NCBI RefSeq assembly: GCF_014297335.1 | Contig: NZ_JACOQH010000006.1 | Coordinates: 62,001-126,000 of the forward strand | Reading direction: 5' to 3' | Length of the DNA: 64,000 nucleotides | DNA from: Roseburia_D yibonii | GTDB lineage: Bacteria > Bacillota > Clostridia > Lachnospirales > Lachnospiraceae | Shown here: piece by piece, positions 42,125 to 51,234 of the stretch | Numbering within the stretch: the first letter of the stretch is position 1 | Layout: each line of letters opens with the position of its first letter | Notes under the pieces: model-generated | Told to the model about the DNA's origin: nothing | What the model saw: only the letters and a program-made list of their open reading frames with translations | Database searches by the model: none | Made by a program: the position numbers and the translations under genes

Positions 42125-43543
42125 ATGAAAGTCAATCATAATATTTCAGCAGTAATTTCAAACAGTCAGCTGCTTCGTACAGAGAGCAACCTGACAGATT
42201 CTATTGAGCGTTTATCTTCCGGACTCAGGATCAACAACGCGAAGGATGATCCGGCAGGACTTGCGATCTCAAATAAAATGCAGCAGCAGATCAATGGTAT
42301 CGAGCAGGCAAACCGCAACGCGCAGAATGCAACATCCGCATTGAATACGGCGGACGGAGCCTTAAACGAGGTTACAAGCATCCTTCAGAGAATGCGTGAG
42401 CTTTCCGTTCAGGCGGCAAACGATACGAACACCCAGGAGGACAAGCAGGCATCCCAGGCAGAGATCGATAAGCTGGTCGAAGAAGTGGATCGTATCTCCA
42501 AGGACACCGAATACAACTCACAGTCCCTGTTGGATGGAACGATGGATACCAGAGTTTATGGAAAAAATGTCGGAAGGATCAATATTTCCGATTATGTCGC
42601 AACCGGCGATTACAAGGTAAATGTCACAGCAACCGGTGAGAAAGCGGAATTTGATTACGCGGCAGATCTTGTCACAGAATTAAGACCGGCAGACGGCGAA
42701 GAGACAGAATTAAATATTAATGGTTACAAAGTAACGATCGAAGCGACCGATACCGATGAAGCGATCAAAGAAAAGATCCGTACCTGCGCAGAAAAAGGTG
42801 ACGCGGTTGCGGATATTCAGGCAGACGGAACGGTGAAATTTACATCAGCTGCATACGGCAGCCTGGAAAAACTGGATATTTCCTATAAAGTTACCAACAT
42901 TGAATCCGAGGAATTTACAGAGACACAGATCACGGGAACTCCGGTATTCGGTAAAGATGCGGAAGTGACACTGGTATTTAAGAATGATGCGGCAGAGCCG
43001 GGATCCAACTTCGAAAAGACAGCTACCGTTACGACAAGCGGAAACCGCATCAAAGTAACCGACAAAGACGGATTTTCCATTGATTTCCTTTTGGATGACA
43101 ATTTTGATACTACACAGAACAATCCGGTAAAACTTGAAGTGACCGACATGGGAACCATGGAGGTTCAGGTCGGTGCTAATGAGCATCAGCTTGTCAAAGC
43201 GCGTATCCCGAAGATCTCTTCCGAGACACTGTATCTGGATACCGTTGACGTGACAACGATGGCTGGACCGGATAAGGCAATGGATACCTTAGATGACGCG
43301 ATTGCCATGGTATCTGACGCACGTTCCAAGATCGGAGCTTACACCAACCGTCTGGATTATTCAAGCAGCAGTCTTGCACAGACAGATGAAGATCTGACGG
43401 CGGCATTCTCCCGTATTAAGGATATCGATATGGCGACAGAGATGACGACTTACGCAAACCAGCAGGTATTACAGCAGGCAGGAACGTCCGTGCTTGCACA
43501 GGCGAACGATATTCCACAGCAGGTATTACAGCTCTTACAGTAA
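42125..43543 (+). CDS. fliC: Flagellin
   Basis: 472 residues. The conserved D0/D1 ends are complete: MKVNHNISAVISNSQLLRTE at the N-terminus and TTYANQQVLQQAGTSVLAQA at the C-terminus; residues about 145-370 are the variable outer domain. In D1, residues 87-96 read LQRMRELSVQ, the region TLR5 recognises in motile bacteria (R91, L93, E92 conserved). Secreted by the flagellar type III apparatus, no signal peptide. Behind a sigma-28 promoter and followed by fliS. SD AGAGGTG before ATG 42125. Confidence 0.97.
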   Translation: MKVNHNISAVISNSQLLRTESNLTDSIERLSSGLRINNAKDDPAGLAISNKMQQQINGIEQANRNAQNATSALNTADGALNEVTSILQRMRELSVQAANDTNTQEDKQASQAEIDKLVEEVDRISKDTEYNSQSLLDGTMDTRVYGKNVGRINISDYVATGDYKVNVTATGEKAEFDYAADLVTELRPADGEETELNINGYKVTIEATDTDEAIKEKIRTCAEKGDAVADIQADGTVKFTSAAYGSLEKLDISYKVTNIESEEFTETQITGTPVFGKDAEVTLVFKNDAAEPGSNFEKTATVTTSGNRIKVTDKDGFSIDFLLDDNFDTTQNNPVKLEVTDMGTMEVQVGANEHQLVKARIPKISSETLYLDTVDVTTMAGPDKAMDTLDDAIAMVSDARSKIGAYTNRLDYSSSSLAQTDEDLTAAFSRIKDIDMATEMTTYANQQVLQQAGTSVLAQANDIPQQVLQLLQ

Positions 43544-43559
43544 AGAGGGAATGTGAGCA

Positions 43560-44033
43560 ATGCAGAAAGAAAAAATACAGGAATTTACAAGAAGGGTCAG
43601 TCAGGATAACCGTACTTCGCTGATTGTTACGATGTATGACATTATGCTGACCTACCTGGATGAGGCAAAAGCCGCACTTGAGGCAGAAGACCGGGAAGGA
43701 TTTAAAGCTGGTCTGCGCCATGCGGACCGGGTACTGGTACAGCTTCAAGACTCTTTAAATTTCAAATACAGTCCGGCGGATACTTTATACGCACTCTATG
43801 TATATTGCAGGGAAGAGCTTGCGCTTGCAATGGCAAAGCAGGATCTTACCGGGATCGGACATGCACAGACGGTTCTTTGCGGACTTCGCGGAGGCTTCGC
43901 CGAAGCTGCGGCAAAGGACACATCAGAACCGCTTATGCACAACACCGAGCAGGTATACGCGGGCATTACTTATGGAAAAAATAATTTAAACGAAAGCTTT
44001 CAGTCGGAGGCATCCAGAGGATTCTTTGTATAA
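43560..44033 (+). CDS. fliS: Flagellin secretion chaperone FliS-like
   Basis: 157 residues, four-helix-bundle pattern: KIQEFTRRVSQDNRTSLI, VTMYDIMLTYLDEA, GLRHADRVLVQLQDSLNF and YVYCREELALAMAKQDL match the FliS core, which caps the flagellin C-terminus until export. The C-terminal part (YAGITYGKNNLNESF) is longer than usual. Sixteen bases after flagellin, so expressed with its client. Its last 34 bases overlap the opposite DUF2508 gene and carry a terminator stem. Confidence 0.85.
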   Translation: MQKEKIQEFTRRVSQDNRTSLIVTMYDIMLTYLDEAKAALEAEDREGFKAGLRHADRVLVQLQDSLNFKYSPADTLYALYVYCREELALAMAKQDLTGIGHAQTVLCGLRGGFAEAAAKDTSEPLMHNTEQVYAGITYGKNNLNESFQSEASRGFFV

Positions 44034-44248
44034 GAATCCTCTATTTGTTTTACCCGGGCAAGCAAGAACTGATATCTCATCTGCACCGCTTTGACTTCGT
44101 AGATGGAAGCATCGATCAGATCCGGTTCCACCATATTTTCAAAAGTGGCATAGGCGTTTTCAAGCTCGCTCTTGGTACGGGCGAGATCATCTAATAAAAG
44201 CATATAATGCCGGTCTGTTTTTCGGTTGTTCTTCAATAACTGAAACAA
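44000..44248 (-). CDS. DUF2508 family protein (YaaL-like)
   Basis: 82 residues, charged and helical (ELENAYATFENMVEPDLIDA, YEVKAVQMRYQFLLARVKQI), matching the short DUF2508/YaaL family that normally sits next to bofA in Clostridia and Bacillus; bofA is the divergent neighbour here. Function unknown. ATG 44248 has GCGGGGGAT upstream. The 3' end overlaps fliS by 34 bases. Confidence 0.8.
   Translation of the reverse strand: MFQLLKNNRKTDRHYMLLLDDLARTKSELENAYATFENMVEPDLIDASIYEVKAVQMRYQFLLARVKQIEDSYTKNPLDASD
44016..44050 (+). terminator. Terminator of the flagellin-fliS operon
   Basis: Perfect 11-bp stem AGAGGATTCTT (44016-44026) / AAGAATCCTCT (44032-44042), then ATTTGTTTT. It spans the fliS stop codon and the coding end of the opposite gene. 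Confidence 0.8.
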
Positions 44249-44384
44249 TCATATCCCCCGCTTTCTTATGGGAAAAATCCTCTTTTTACTAAGTATAAGC
44301 AAAAATCTCCATTCTATACAAAAATAAGAATAAATCATAAAAATCCGTATATATTGTAGGGAAAACAGACGAAGCGGACAACAT

Positions 44385-44657
44385 ATGGAGCAAAAATACG
44401 GAGCAGTCATCATTCTTTCAATGTGCGTCGTTGTACTGCTCATTGGAATGATGAAGAAAAAAGCAGAAATGATCTTAAATTTTTTCGTGCGCATGGTGGT
44501 TGGACTGGTCTGCGTATATTTCCTGAACAGTTTTTTACAGGCAAACGGAGTGGCGGTGGCAGTCGGGATCAATCCGCTTAGCGCGATCACACTGGGAAGT
44601 CTCGGGACGGGAGGCTTTGCCCTGCTTTATGGGATCGCGTTTTGCCAGTTCCTGTAA
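44385..44657 (+). CDS. bofA: BofA family protein (pro-sigma-K processing inhibitor-like)
   Basis: 90 residues, three membrane helices with the family's C-terminal pattern NPLSAITLGSLGTGGFALLY. In Bacillus BofA restrains the SpoIVFB protease in sporulation; the family persists in many clostridia with or without sporulation. It is divergent from DUF2508. The ribosome binding site is weak. Role in this organism cannot be told from sequence. Confidence 0.82.
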   Translation: MEQKYGAVIILSMCVVVLLIGMMKKKAEMILNFFVRMVVGLVCVYFLNSFLQANGVAVAVGINPLSAITLGSLGTGGFALLYGIAFCQFL

Positions 44658-44692
44658 AAAATAAAAAAATTTCAAACTTTCGCGAAACGACA

Positions 44693-44721
44693 TGTACAAG
44701 TAAGAAAATGTACCGTATAAT
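44693..44721 (+). promoter_or_regulatory. Possible promoter of the Tad pilus locus
   Basis: TGTACA (44693-44698), 17-base spacer, TATAAT (44716-44721). Perfect -10, partial -35. Confidence 0.5.
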
Positions 44722-44753
44722 TCGTGGTATCAAAGCGAGGTGATGAGACAGAG

Positions 44754-45263
44754 GTGTTAAAATATCTTACGCTGCTTATGATCCTTTTTGCGGCGGCGTG
44801 GATGGATCTGTGTACGGAAAAGATCAGTAACCGGCTGATCTTTTTCGGAATTGGAATCGGACTTTTTTTCCAGTTAAAGGAACACGGAGCAGTGGGAATC
44901 CTATACTTTTTCATTTATATTTCTATTCCGGTTATCGTATTTTATCTGTTATTTCTGATGCATGCGCTTGGCGCAGGCGATATCAAATTATTTTCCGTAA
45001 TTGGTGTTTTTTTGAATATGAGTGGATTGTGCAGATGCGTATTTCTTGCATTTCTTTTCGGCGCGGGCATTTCTCTTTTCCGTATGGTAAAAGAAAAAAG
45101 TCTGCGGCAGAGAATGAAAAGCCTTATGGATTACGCAAAGCGCACGGTCCACACAGGACAGGTTACATCTTATCGGAGCAGTCGGAATGCGGCTGATACC
45201 ATCTGTTTTTCGGTTCCGATCCTGATGGGATATCTGTGCTATCTGTTGGAGGTGATGTGTTGA
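44754..45263 (+). CDS. Prepilin peptidase, A24 family (TadV/CpaA-like)
   Basis: 169 residues, about six membrane helices. The two catalytic aspartates of A24 aspartyl proteases are present: AAAWMDLCTEKISN in the first helix region and GAGDIK (GxGD motif). It would cleave and perhaps methylate Flp pilin precursors. The start is GTG 44754, after AGCGAGGTGATG; an upstream GTG in frame at 44724 lacks a ribosome binding site and is at the promoter. First gene of the Tad cluster; the next gene overlaps by 4 bases. Confidence 0.85.
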   Translation: MLKYLTLLMILFAAAWMDLCTEKISNRLIFFGIGIGLFFQLKEHGAVGILYFFIYISIPVIVFYLLFLMHALGAGDIKLFSVIGVFLNMSGLCRCVFLAFLFGAGISLFRMVKEKSLRQRMKSLMDYAKRTVHTGQVTSYRSSRNAADTICFSVPILMGYLCYLLEVMC

Positions 45264-46288
45264 GAAAAATAAGGGCGGCAATTTGTGACGAGGAAGAACT
45301 CTATTGCAGCAGGCTTGTCGAGTATTTGCAGGCAAATCAGAGTGAGATGGTGGAGGCCTGCGTCTGCTCGCAAAAAAAGGAGCTGAAAAAATTACTTTTG
45401 GAATCCGGTGTGGATGTGGTTTTAATGACAGAAGATTTTTTTGCCCCCGATATCCTTTCGTATGGCGGTGTCATATTTGCGCTTCTGGGCGATGAAATGG
45501 TATCGGAGGAATACCGGGAATATCCATGTATTTTAAAATACCAGAAAGCGCCGGAGATCCTGCGGGGGATCTGCAGGCTGGCGGGAGAAAGACTGGATGA
45601 CACAAAAATGGTTTCCGTTCTTGGAAAAGAAAAGCGGAGTGTGGCGTTTTATTCGCCGCATCAGGAGTTTTCCCAGATGTATCTGGCGATGGGCTATGCG
45701 AAGATCTGCGCGGCGAAAGAGCGGGTGCTGTACTTAAACCTGATGGAGTGCGCCGGGTTTGAAGAGCTTTTTGAAGAAAAATATAAAGAAAACATCGGAG
45801 ATTTCCTCTTTTATCTGAGAAGACAGGAAAAGAATCTCCGGTTACGTTTTGAAAGTATGCTGCATCAGTTTGGGGATGTGGATTATCTGCCGCCGGTCTT
45901 CTTTGGAGAGATCCTGCGGGAGGCAGGAAAAGAGGACTATCAGGCGCTGCTTGTGTGGCTTCTTGTCGAAACAGACTATGATGTGATCGTCTGGGATCTG
46001 GGCGGCATGTTTGCAGGTTTCTTTGATCTTTTGGAACAGTGCGCGGAGATCTACTGCCTGACCAGGGAAAATCAGGGGGCGAAGCAGCGGCTCGGCCAGT
46101 TCCTGCAGTGCGTGGAGGAATACGGAGGCGCGGCGTTAAGAGAGCGTCTGCATCTTATCCCGGTGTCCGGGCAGTGCGTCATTTCACAGGGAAAAAGTCT
46201 GATGCAGGAACTCGAATGGGGAGAATTCGGTGATTATATCCGAAAGCAGCTGAAAGGAGGAGCAAATGTCGAAGGAGCAGGGGGATGA
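45260..46288 (+). CDS. TadZ/CpaE-like protein with degenerate P-loop
   Basis: 342 residues: N-terminal receiver-like part (KIRAAICDEEELYCSRLVEY), then a MinD/ParA-like domain. Where active members have a deviant Walker A (KGGxGKT), this one reads FYSPHQEFSQMYLAM with no lysine or GKT, while the later DYDVIVWDLGG keeps the Walker B. It therefore probably does not hydrolyse ATP. TadZ proteins localise the Tad apparatus to a cell site. Start TTG 45260 has GGAGGTGAT 7 bases upstream. Directly followed by cpaF, overlapping 23 bases. Confidence 0.75.
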   Translation: MRKIRAAICDEEELYCSRLVEYLQANQSEMVEACVCSQKKELKKLLLESGVDVVLMTEDFFAPDILSYGGVIFALLGDEMVSEEYREYPCILKYQKAPEILRGICRLAGERLDDTKMVSVLGKEKRSVAFYSPHQEFSQMYLAMGYAKICAAKERVLYLNLMECAGFEELFEEKYKENIGDFLFYLRRQEKNLRLRFESMLHQFGDVDYLPPVFFGEILREAGKEDYQALLVWLLVETDYDVIVWDLGGMFAGFFDLLEQCAEIYCLTRENQGAKQRLGQFLQCVEEYGGAALRERLHLIPVSGQCVISQGKSLMQELEWGEFGDYIRKQLKGGANVEGAGG

Positions 46289-47474
46289 GATCCGCAAAAA
46301 CGTGCTGGAACGCATGGATGTTTCACGGGATCTCGCAGATGAAGAACTGTGCGATCTCATCCAGGAAGAGATGAAAGAGAGCAGGCGCGGCAGGGTGATC
46401 TCGCTGATGCAGCGGGAAAAGCTTACGGAGCGTGTATTTAATTCGCTGCGCAAGCTGGATGTCTTACAGGAGCTTTTAGAAGATGAGGAGATTACAGAGA
46501 TCATGGTGAATGGCCCGGAAAAGATTTTCTATGAGAAACGGGGCGGGCTGTATCAGTGGGACAAGCAGTTCTCCTCCGTCGACAAGCTGGAAGATATCAT
46601 TCAGCAGATCGCCGGAAACAGCAACCGGATGGTGAATGAGTCCAGCCCGATCGTGGATACACGTCTTTCGGACGGATCCAGGGTAAACATCGTTCTGCAT
46701 CCGATCGCACTCGACGGATCCATGATCTGTATCCGGAAATTTCCCAAAGAACCGTTAGGTATGCGGCAGCTTCTGGCGTATCATTCCATATCCGAGGAAG
46801 CGGCAGACTTTTTGAAGAAGCTGGTGCGGGCGGGATACAACATCTTTGTTTCCGGTGGAACAGGTTCCGGGAAAACCACATTTTTAAATGCGCTGTCAGA
46901 ATTTATACCCGAGGAGGAACGTATCATCACGATCGAGGATTCCGCCGAGTTAAAGATCACCGGGATCCCCAATCTGGTGCGGTTGGAGACCAGAAACGCG
47001 AATGCGCAGGGAACCAATGCGGTATCGATGCGCGACCTGATAAAAACAGCCCTGCGCATGCGTCCGGACAGAATTATCGTGGGCGAATGCCGTGGGGCGG
47101 AAGCGCTTGATATGCTGCAGGCGATGAATACCGGTCACGATGGAAGCCTCAGCACCGGTCATGCCAATTCAGCGAGAGATATGTTAAGCAGACTGGAGAC
47201 CATGGTGTTGATGGGGATGGAGCTTCCGCTTGCGGCGATCCGCGGACAGATCGCGTCCGGAATAGATATTTTTGTCCATCTTGGAAGAATGCGCGACCGA
47301 AGCCGGAAAGTACTTGAGATCGCGGAGGTGGATGGCATAAAAGACGGGGAGATCGTCCTGCAACCGCTGTTTTTGTTCCGGGAAACCGGTCATGACAACA
47401 GCCGGGTAGAAGGAGTCTGGGAAAAAGCCGGGGAACTGAAACACAAGGACAAGCTTTATTTTGCCGGAGAATGA
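46266..47474 (+). CDS. cpaF: Tad pilus assembly ATPase (CpaF/TadA)
   Basis: 402 residues, GspE/VirB11 superfamily. N-terminal domain followed by Walker A SGGTGSGKTTFL, Asp box ITIEDSAELKI, Walker B PDRIIVGECRG and His box NTGHDGSLSTGHANS. It powers Flp pilus polymerisation at the inner face of the membrane. ATG 46266 has AAAGGAGG upstream and overlaps the tadZ-like gene. Confidence 0.95.
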   Translation: MSKEQGDEIRKNVLERMDVSRDLADEELCDLIQEEMKESRRGRVISLMQREKLTERVFNSLRKLDVLQELLEDEEITEIMVNGPEKIFYEKRGGLYQWDKQFSSVDKLEDIIQQIAGNSNRMVNESSPIVDTRLSDGSRVNIVLHPIALDGSMICIRKFPKEPLGMRQLLAYHSISEEAADFLKKLVRAGYNIFVSGGTGSGKTTFLNALSEFIPEEERIITIEDSAELKITGIPNLVRLETRNANAQGTNAVSMRDLIKTALRMRPDRIIVGECRGAEALDMLQAMNTGHDGSLSTGHANSARDMLSRLETMVLMGMELPLAAIRGQIASGIDIFVHLGRMRDRSRKVLEIAEVDGIKDGEIVLQPLFLFRETGHDNSRVEGVWEKAGELKHKDKLYFAGE

Positions 47475-47489
47475 CAGAGAGGACAGGGT

Positions 47490-48227
47490 ATGGATTATCG
47501 AAAGTATCAGTTTTGCGCGAAGGAGCGGATCCTTATTGTTTTTGAGAGTATTGCGGTGACTGCGGTCATAGCGTTTCTGTGTTACCGCTCGGTGTATGTG
47601 ATGGCGGGATGTATTCCCGTGTATCTGTTTCTGGCAAAGAGAAAGAAACAGGAATACATCCGCAGACGCAGGGAAAAGCTCGGGGTGGAATTTAAAGAGA
47701 GCCTTCAGGCGGTGGCAGGTGCGCTGTTAGCGGGATATTCCATGGAAAATGCGTTCCGGGAAGCGGAAAAAGAAATGACCCAGCTATATGGAACCGAGTC
47801 CTGTATGGTGCGCGAATTAAAAGAGATCAATGTAAAGACGGCATGCAATCAGCCGTTGGAACCGCTTCTTTTAGATTTTTCAAAGAGAAGCGGCATGGAG
47901 GATGTGGAAAGCTTTTGCCAGGTGCTGGTATTTGCAAAGCGCGGTGGAGGAGATTTTGTACAGATCATAAAGGCGACAGTGCGAAAGATCGCGGACAAGA
48001 TAGAGGTGAAACGGGAAATAGAGACTGTTATGGCGGCAAAACGTCTGGAGCAGAAAGTCATGCAGGCGGTTCCGGTTTTTATCCTGTTTTATCTGGATGT
48101 GACGTCACCGGGATTTCTGTCGGTGCTGTATGGGAATGCAGTCGGCATTTTGTTCATGACCGGATGTCTGGCTTTGTATCTGGCTGCCATGCGGATCGCG
48201 GAAAAGATTGTAGATATATCAGTATAA
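47490..48227 (+). CDS. TadB-like type II secretion F-domain membrane protein
   Basis: 245 residues: two helices near the N-terminus, then the T2SSF core (LQAVAGALLAGYSMENAFREA, FAKRGGGDFVQIIKAT) and two C-terminal helices. One of the two paired platform proteins of the Tad system, with the gene at 48245 as partner. Confidence 0.88.
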   Translation: MDYRKYQFCAKERILIVFESIAVTAVIAFLCYRSVYVMAGCIPVYLFLAKRKKQEYIRRRREKLGVEFKESLQAVAGALLAGYSMENAFREAEKEMTQLYGTESCMVRELKEINVKTACNQPLEPLLLDFSKRSGMEDVESFCQVLVFAKRGGGDFVQIIKATVRKIADKIEVKREIETVMAAKRLEQKVMQAVPVFILFYLDVTSPGFLSVLYGNAVGILFMTGCLALYLAAMRIAEKIVDISV

Positions 48228-48244
48228 GAGAGGAGAGGGCAAAA

Positions 48245-49534
48245 GTGGTATTTTGCATAGCAGAGGCGGTGATGGCGGTTATCTGGCTGGTCATTGCCGT
48301 AAAAAAGAAGCAGACCGGAAGCCGCCGCAGGGCACCGGTGATCCTGCTTGTGATCGCGGCACTGGGAATTGTGATAGCGATCCGTGCCAGAAATGAAACG
48401 GTCTTAGACGCCGGAAACCGCATTGAGAGAAAATCGCCCGGACAGGGAGATCGGACGGAGGCACTTGAGGTGACGCTTCCGGGAAGCGAGGAAGAACCGT
48501 ATCAGGCGGTCATCGCAGAGCGGCAGCTCACCGCAGAAGAGAAGGAGGAGGTGTTTCAAAATGCGAAAGAGGAAGCGGAACAGATTTTTATCGGGGATAA
48601 CGATTCAACGGACGAAATACGGGAAAATGTTGTGCTGCCTGCCACGCTTGCCGACGGGCTGGTGCAGGCAGAGTGGAGCTTTGATAATTACGAAGTGATG
48701 CAGCCGGATGGAACGATCATAGAGGATGCGGTGCCGGAGAGCGGCATTTATGTGCAGGCAAAACTTGAGATGACCTGTCAGGACAGTATTTTGGTCTATA
48801 GTTTCTATTTTAAAGTGCTGCCACAGAAACTGACGCAGACGGAATATATAAAAAAACAACTGGATGCGGCAGTGGCGGAGGCAAATGAAAAGACGGCATC
48901 TCAAAATTACATTGCGCTGCCGGAGCAGGTGGAAGGCTATGCCATCAAGTGGCAGGAAAAGAAAAGCCGGGATGCGGTAAACTTTGCGTTTCTTGGCATT
49001 ATTGCTGCGGCAGCAGTGGTTATGAAGGAGCGGGAAGATCAGAAAAAAGAATATGAGCGCAGAGAAAAGCTGCTGCTTGCCGGTTATCCCGAGATGATAA
49101 GTAAGCTTACGCTGCTGCTCGGTGCGGGAATGTCAGTGTCGTCTGCCTGGGAAAAGATCGCTGGTACATACAAAGCGCAGAGAAAGCAGCATCTGACGAA
49201 AGAAGATCCGGTATATGAGGAGATGCTCCTTACCTGCAATGAAATGCGGGACGGAGTCAGCGAGCGGAACGCGTATCTGCGTTTTGGTGAGCGGTGCGGT
49301 CTGACGCAGTATCGAAAAATGGTTTCTATTATTACGCAGAACATAAGAAAGGGGCAGCAGGAACTGACCAGACTGTTAGAAGAGGAAGCACAGGAGGCAT
49401 ATGCCCTCCGCAGGGAACTGGCAAAAAAGGCAGGTGAGGAAGCGGGGACAAAACTTCTGCTTCCGATGATGCTGATGCTTATGCTTGTGATGGCGGTCAT
49501 ACTGGTGCCTGCATGCATATCATTTCAACTGTAA
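48245..49534 (+). CDS. TadC-like type II secretion F-domain protein with extra N-terminal outer domain
   Basis: 429 residues. Residues 1-45 hold two membrane helices; about 50-240 form a charged extracytoplasmic domain; then a helix and the T2SSF core (LLLAGYPEMISKLTLLLGAG, GEEAGTKLLLPMMLMLM) with the last helix at the end. Typical TadC is about 300 residues, so the extracytoplasmic insert is an addition. Start GTG 48245 after GAGGAGAGGG; the upstream ATGs in frame lie inside tadB and have no support. Confidence 0.82.
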   Translation: MVFCIAEAVMAVIWLVIAVKKKQTGSRRRAPVILLVIAALGIVIAIRARNETVLDAGNRIERKSPGQGDRTEALEVTLPGSEEEPYQAVIAERQLTAEEKEEVFQNAKEEAEQIFIGDNDSTDEIRENVVLPATLADGLVQAEWSFDNYEVMQPDGTIIEDAVPESGIYVQAKLEMTCQDSILVYSFYFKVLPQKLTQTEYIKKQLDAAVAEANEKTASQNYIALPEQVEGYAIKWQEKKSRDAVNFAFLGIIAAAAVVMKEREDQKKEYERREKLLLAGYPEMISKLTLLLGAGMSVSSAWEKIAGTYKAQRKQHLTKEDPVYEEMLLTCNEMRDGVSERNAYLRFGERCGLTQYRKMVSIITQNIRKGQQELTRLLEEEAQEAYALRRELAKKAGEEAGTKLLLPMMLMLMLVMAVILVPACISFQL

Positions 49535-49555
49535 AAAAGAAGGAGGAATAATTTC

Positions 49556-49723
49556 ATGGAAAAATGGAAGGAATTTATGGCAGAAGAAGACGGAGTTGGC
49601 GTTGTGGAGGTGATCCTGATCCTTGTCGTTTTGATCGGACTGGTTTTGATCTTTAAAGAACAGCTCACCGTGCTGGTCAATAATATATTCAAGACCATTA
49701 CGACAGAGTCCCAGAGAGTATGA
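49556..49723 (+). CDS. Flp-type (type IVb) prepilin
   Basis: A 55-residue pilin: a short leader ending in EEDG, cleavage expected after the Gly, then VGVVEVILILVVLIGLVLIF, with the essential Glu at +5. The rest is a short charged tail. This is the major subunit of the Tad pilus in Firmicutes. ATG 49556 has AAGGAGGAA upstream. The stop overlaps the next start (ATGA). Small and easily missed by gene finders. Confidence 0.9.
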   Translation: MEKWKEFMAEEDGVGVVEVILILVVLIGLVLIFKEQLTVLVNNIFKTITTESQRV

Positions 49724-51234
49724 GAATAAAGGATCAAAAAAGAGACGGCAGCATGACAATATTTGTTTCACTGGTCATGCTGCTGGTGGCTTCGGTACTT
49801 TTTACCTTATTAGAAGCGGCGCGTTTTCCGGGATTGGATGCAAAGGCGGATATGAATGCGATGCTGTCGGTCGAGTCGGCGTTTGCGGAATATCAGAAAG
49901 AGATCTGGGATCAGTATGATCTTCTGTTTCTGGATCTTGGTTACGGAGAGCAGCTTATGGATCTTACGAAACTGAAAGAACGCATACTGGCCTTAAATCA
50001 GGAAAATCTGAATCCAAAGACGGAGGGATGGATCAACAAAAGTGCCAATTTTTATCGAATGAATGTGACACAGTGTGTGATCGATGAGTATGAACTTGCA
50101 ACCGATGACGGCGGCATGGCGTTCTTTTCACAGGCGGTGGAGTCAGTAAAAAATGAAGTGCCTTATCAGGCGGCGGAAGCGTTGTATGAAAAGATAACCG
50201 GGATAAATAATGTGGAAGAGAGCGCGGATCATCCGGAAGAGACGATGAATCAGGCACAAAGGACGATCATGGAGGAACGCAACCGCAAGAAAGAAGAAAA
50301 CAGACAAAGGCAGGAGCAGGGAGAGATCGTGCAGCCGTTGGAGGAGGTCGAGAATCCGGTGGAAACGGTGAGTGCGCATAAGACATCCGCGATTCTTGCC
50401 CAGACTGTGGAAAACCCGGATGCACTGTCGGTAAAGGCTTTAAATTTGACGGACACTGTGGAAAACCGGACCAAACAGGAGGGAAACAGTCCTGGGTATT
50501 ACAATGCGGGCTTCTACGAAAAAATTTTGTATCAGAAATATTTACAGGATCATTTTGGATGTTATACCAGGTCAAATGAAAACCGTGTTCTGGATTATGA
50601 ACTGGAATATCTGTTGGTTGGAAAAGCCTCCGATCAGGAAAATCTGGAAAGTGTGGTACATCGGATTCTTGCGATACGCCTTGCGGCAAACATTTTATAC
50701 CTTTTGGGGGATGCGGCAAAGATGGAAGAAGCACTTGCGGCAGCGACCGCGCTGGTGGGATTCACCGGAAATCCGGGGATCATAGAGCTGGCGAAGATGG
50801 GGATCGTTGTAGCATGGGCATACGCGGAGAGCATTCTCGATCTGCGCACGCTGCTTGCGGGAGGAAAGGTAGCGCTCATCAAGTCAGCGGAAAACTGGAC
50901 ACTTGGGCTGTCCAATCTTTCCGGGGCGTTTTCGGGAACACAGAAAGTAAAAGAAAGCGAAGACGGTTTCTCTTACGAAGATTATCTGCAGAAAATGCTC
51001 TATTTTGAAACACAGGAGAAATTGAATTACCGTGCGATGGATCTGATCGAAAAAAATGTCCGGGTCTGGTCCGGGAATCAGAATCTGCGCATGGATTCTA
51101 TGGCACAAAGAATGAAAGTGACTGTCTGCTATGAGGCGAAACCATTGTTTTTGCGGCTTGTCAGGATCGGAGATATCAGTGATGAAACATATCAGTTTAC
51201 CTATGAAAAGAAAATATCCTATCTGGATACCTGA
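49720..51234 (+). CDS. Tad-locus surface protein (DUF5702-like)
   Basis: 504 residues: an N-terminal TadE/G-like helix (SMTIFVSLVMLLVASVLFTLLE) that could be processed or used as anchor, then a large soluble part with Glu/Arg-rich low-complexity (around 170-200). Resembles DUF5702 proteins that occupy this position in Firmicutes Tad clusters. Likely an outer component or minor pilin-like protein. Overlaps the Flp gene by 4 bases. Confidence 0.75.
   Translation: MRIKDQKRDGSMTIFVSLVMLLVASVLFTLLEAARFPGLDAKADMNAMLSVESAFAEYQKEIWDQYDLLFLDLGYGEQLMDLTKLKERILALNQENLNPKTEGWINKSANFYRMNVTQCVIDEYELATDDGGMAFFSQAVESVKNEVPYQAAEALYEKITGINNVEESADHPEETMNQAQRTIMEERNRKKEENRQRQEQGEIVQPLEEVENPVETVSAHKTSAILAQTVENPDALSVKALNLTDTVENRTKQEGNSPGYYNAGFYEKILYQKYLQDHFGCYTRSNENRVLDYELEYLLVGKASDQENLESVVHRILAIRLAANILYLLGDAAKMEEALAAATALVGFTGNPGIIELAKMGIVVAWAYAESILDLRTLLAGGKVALIKSAENWTLGLSNLSGAFSGTQKVKESEDGFSYEDYLQKMLYFETQEKLNYRAMDLIEKNVRVWSGNQNLRMDSMAQRMKVTVCYEAKPLFLRLVRIGDISDETYQFTYEKKISYLDT

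Noticed and set aside
42845..43186. 113-codon minus-strand frame within the flagellin variable region
   Set aside because: Antisense shadow without start signals; the plus-strand flagellin frame is certain.
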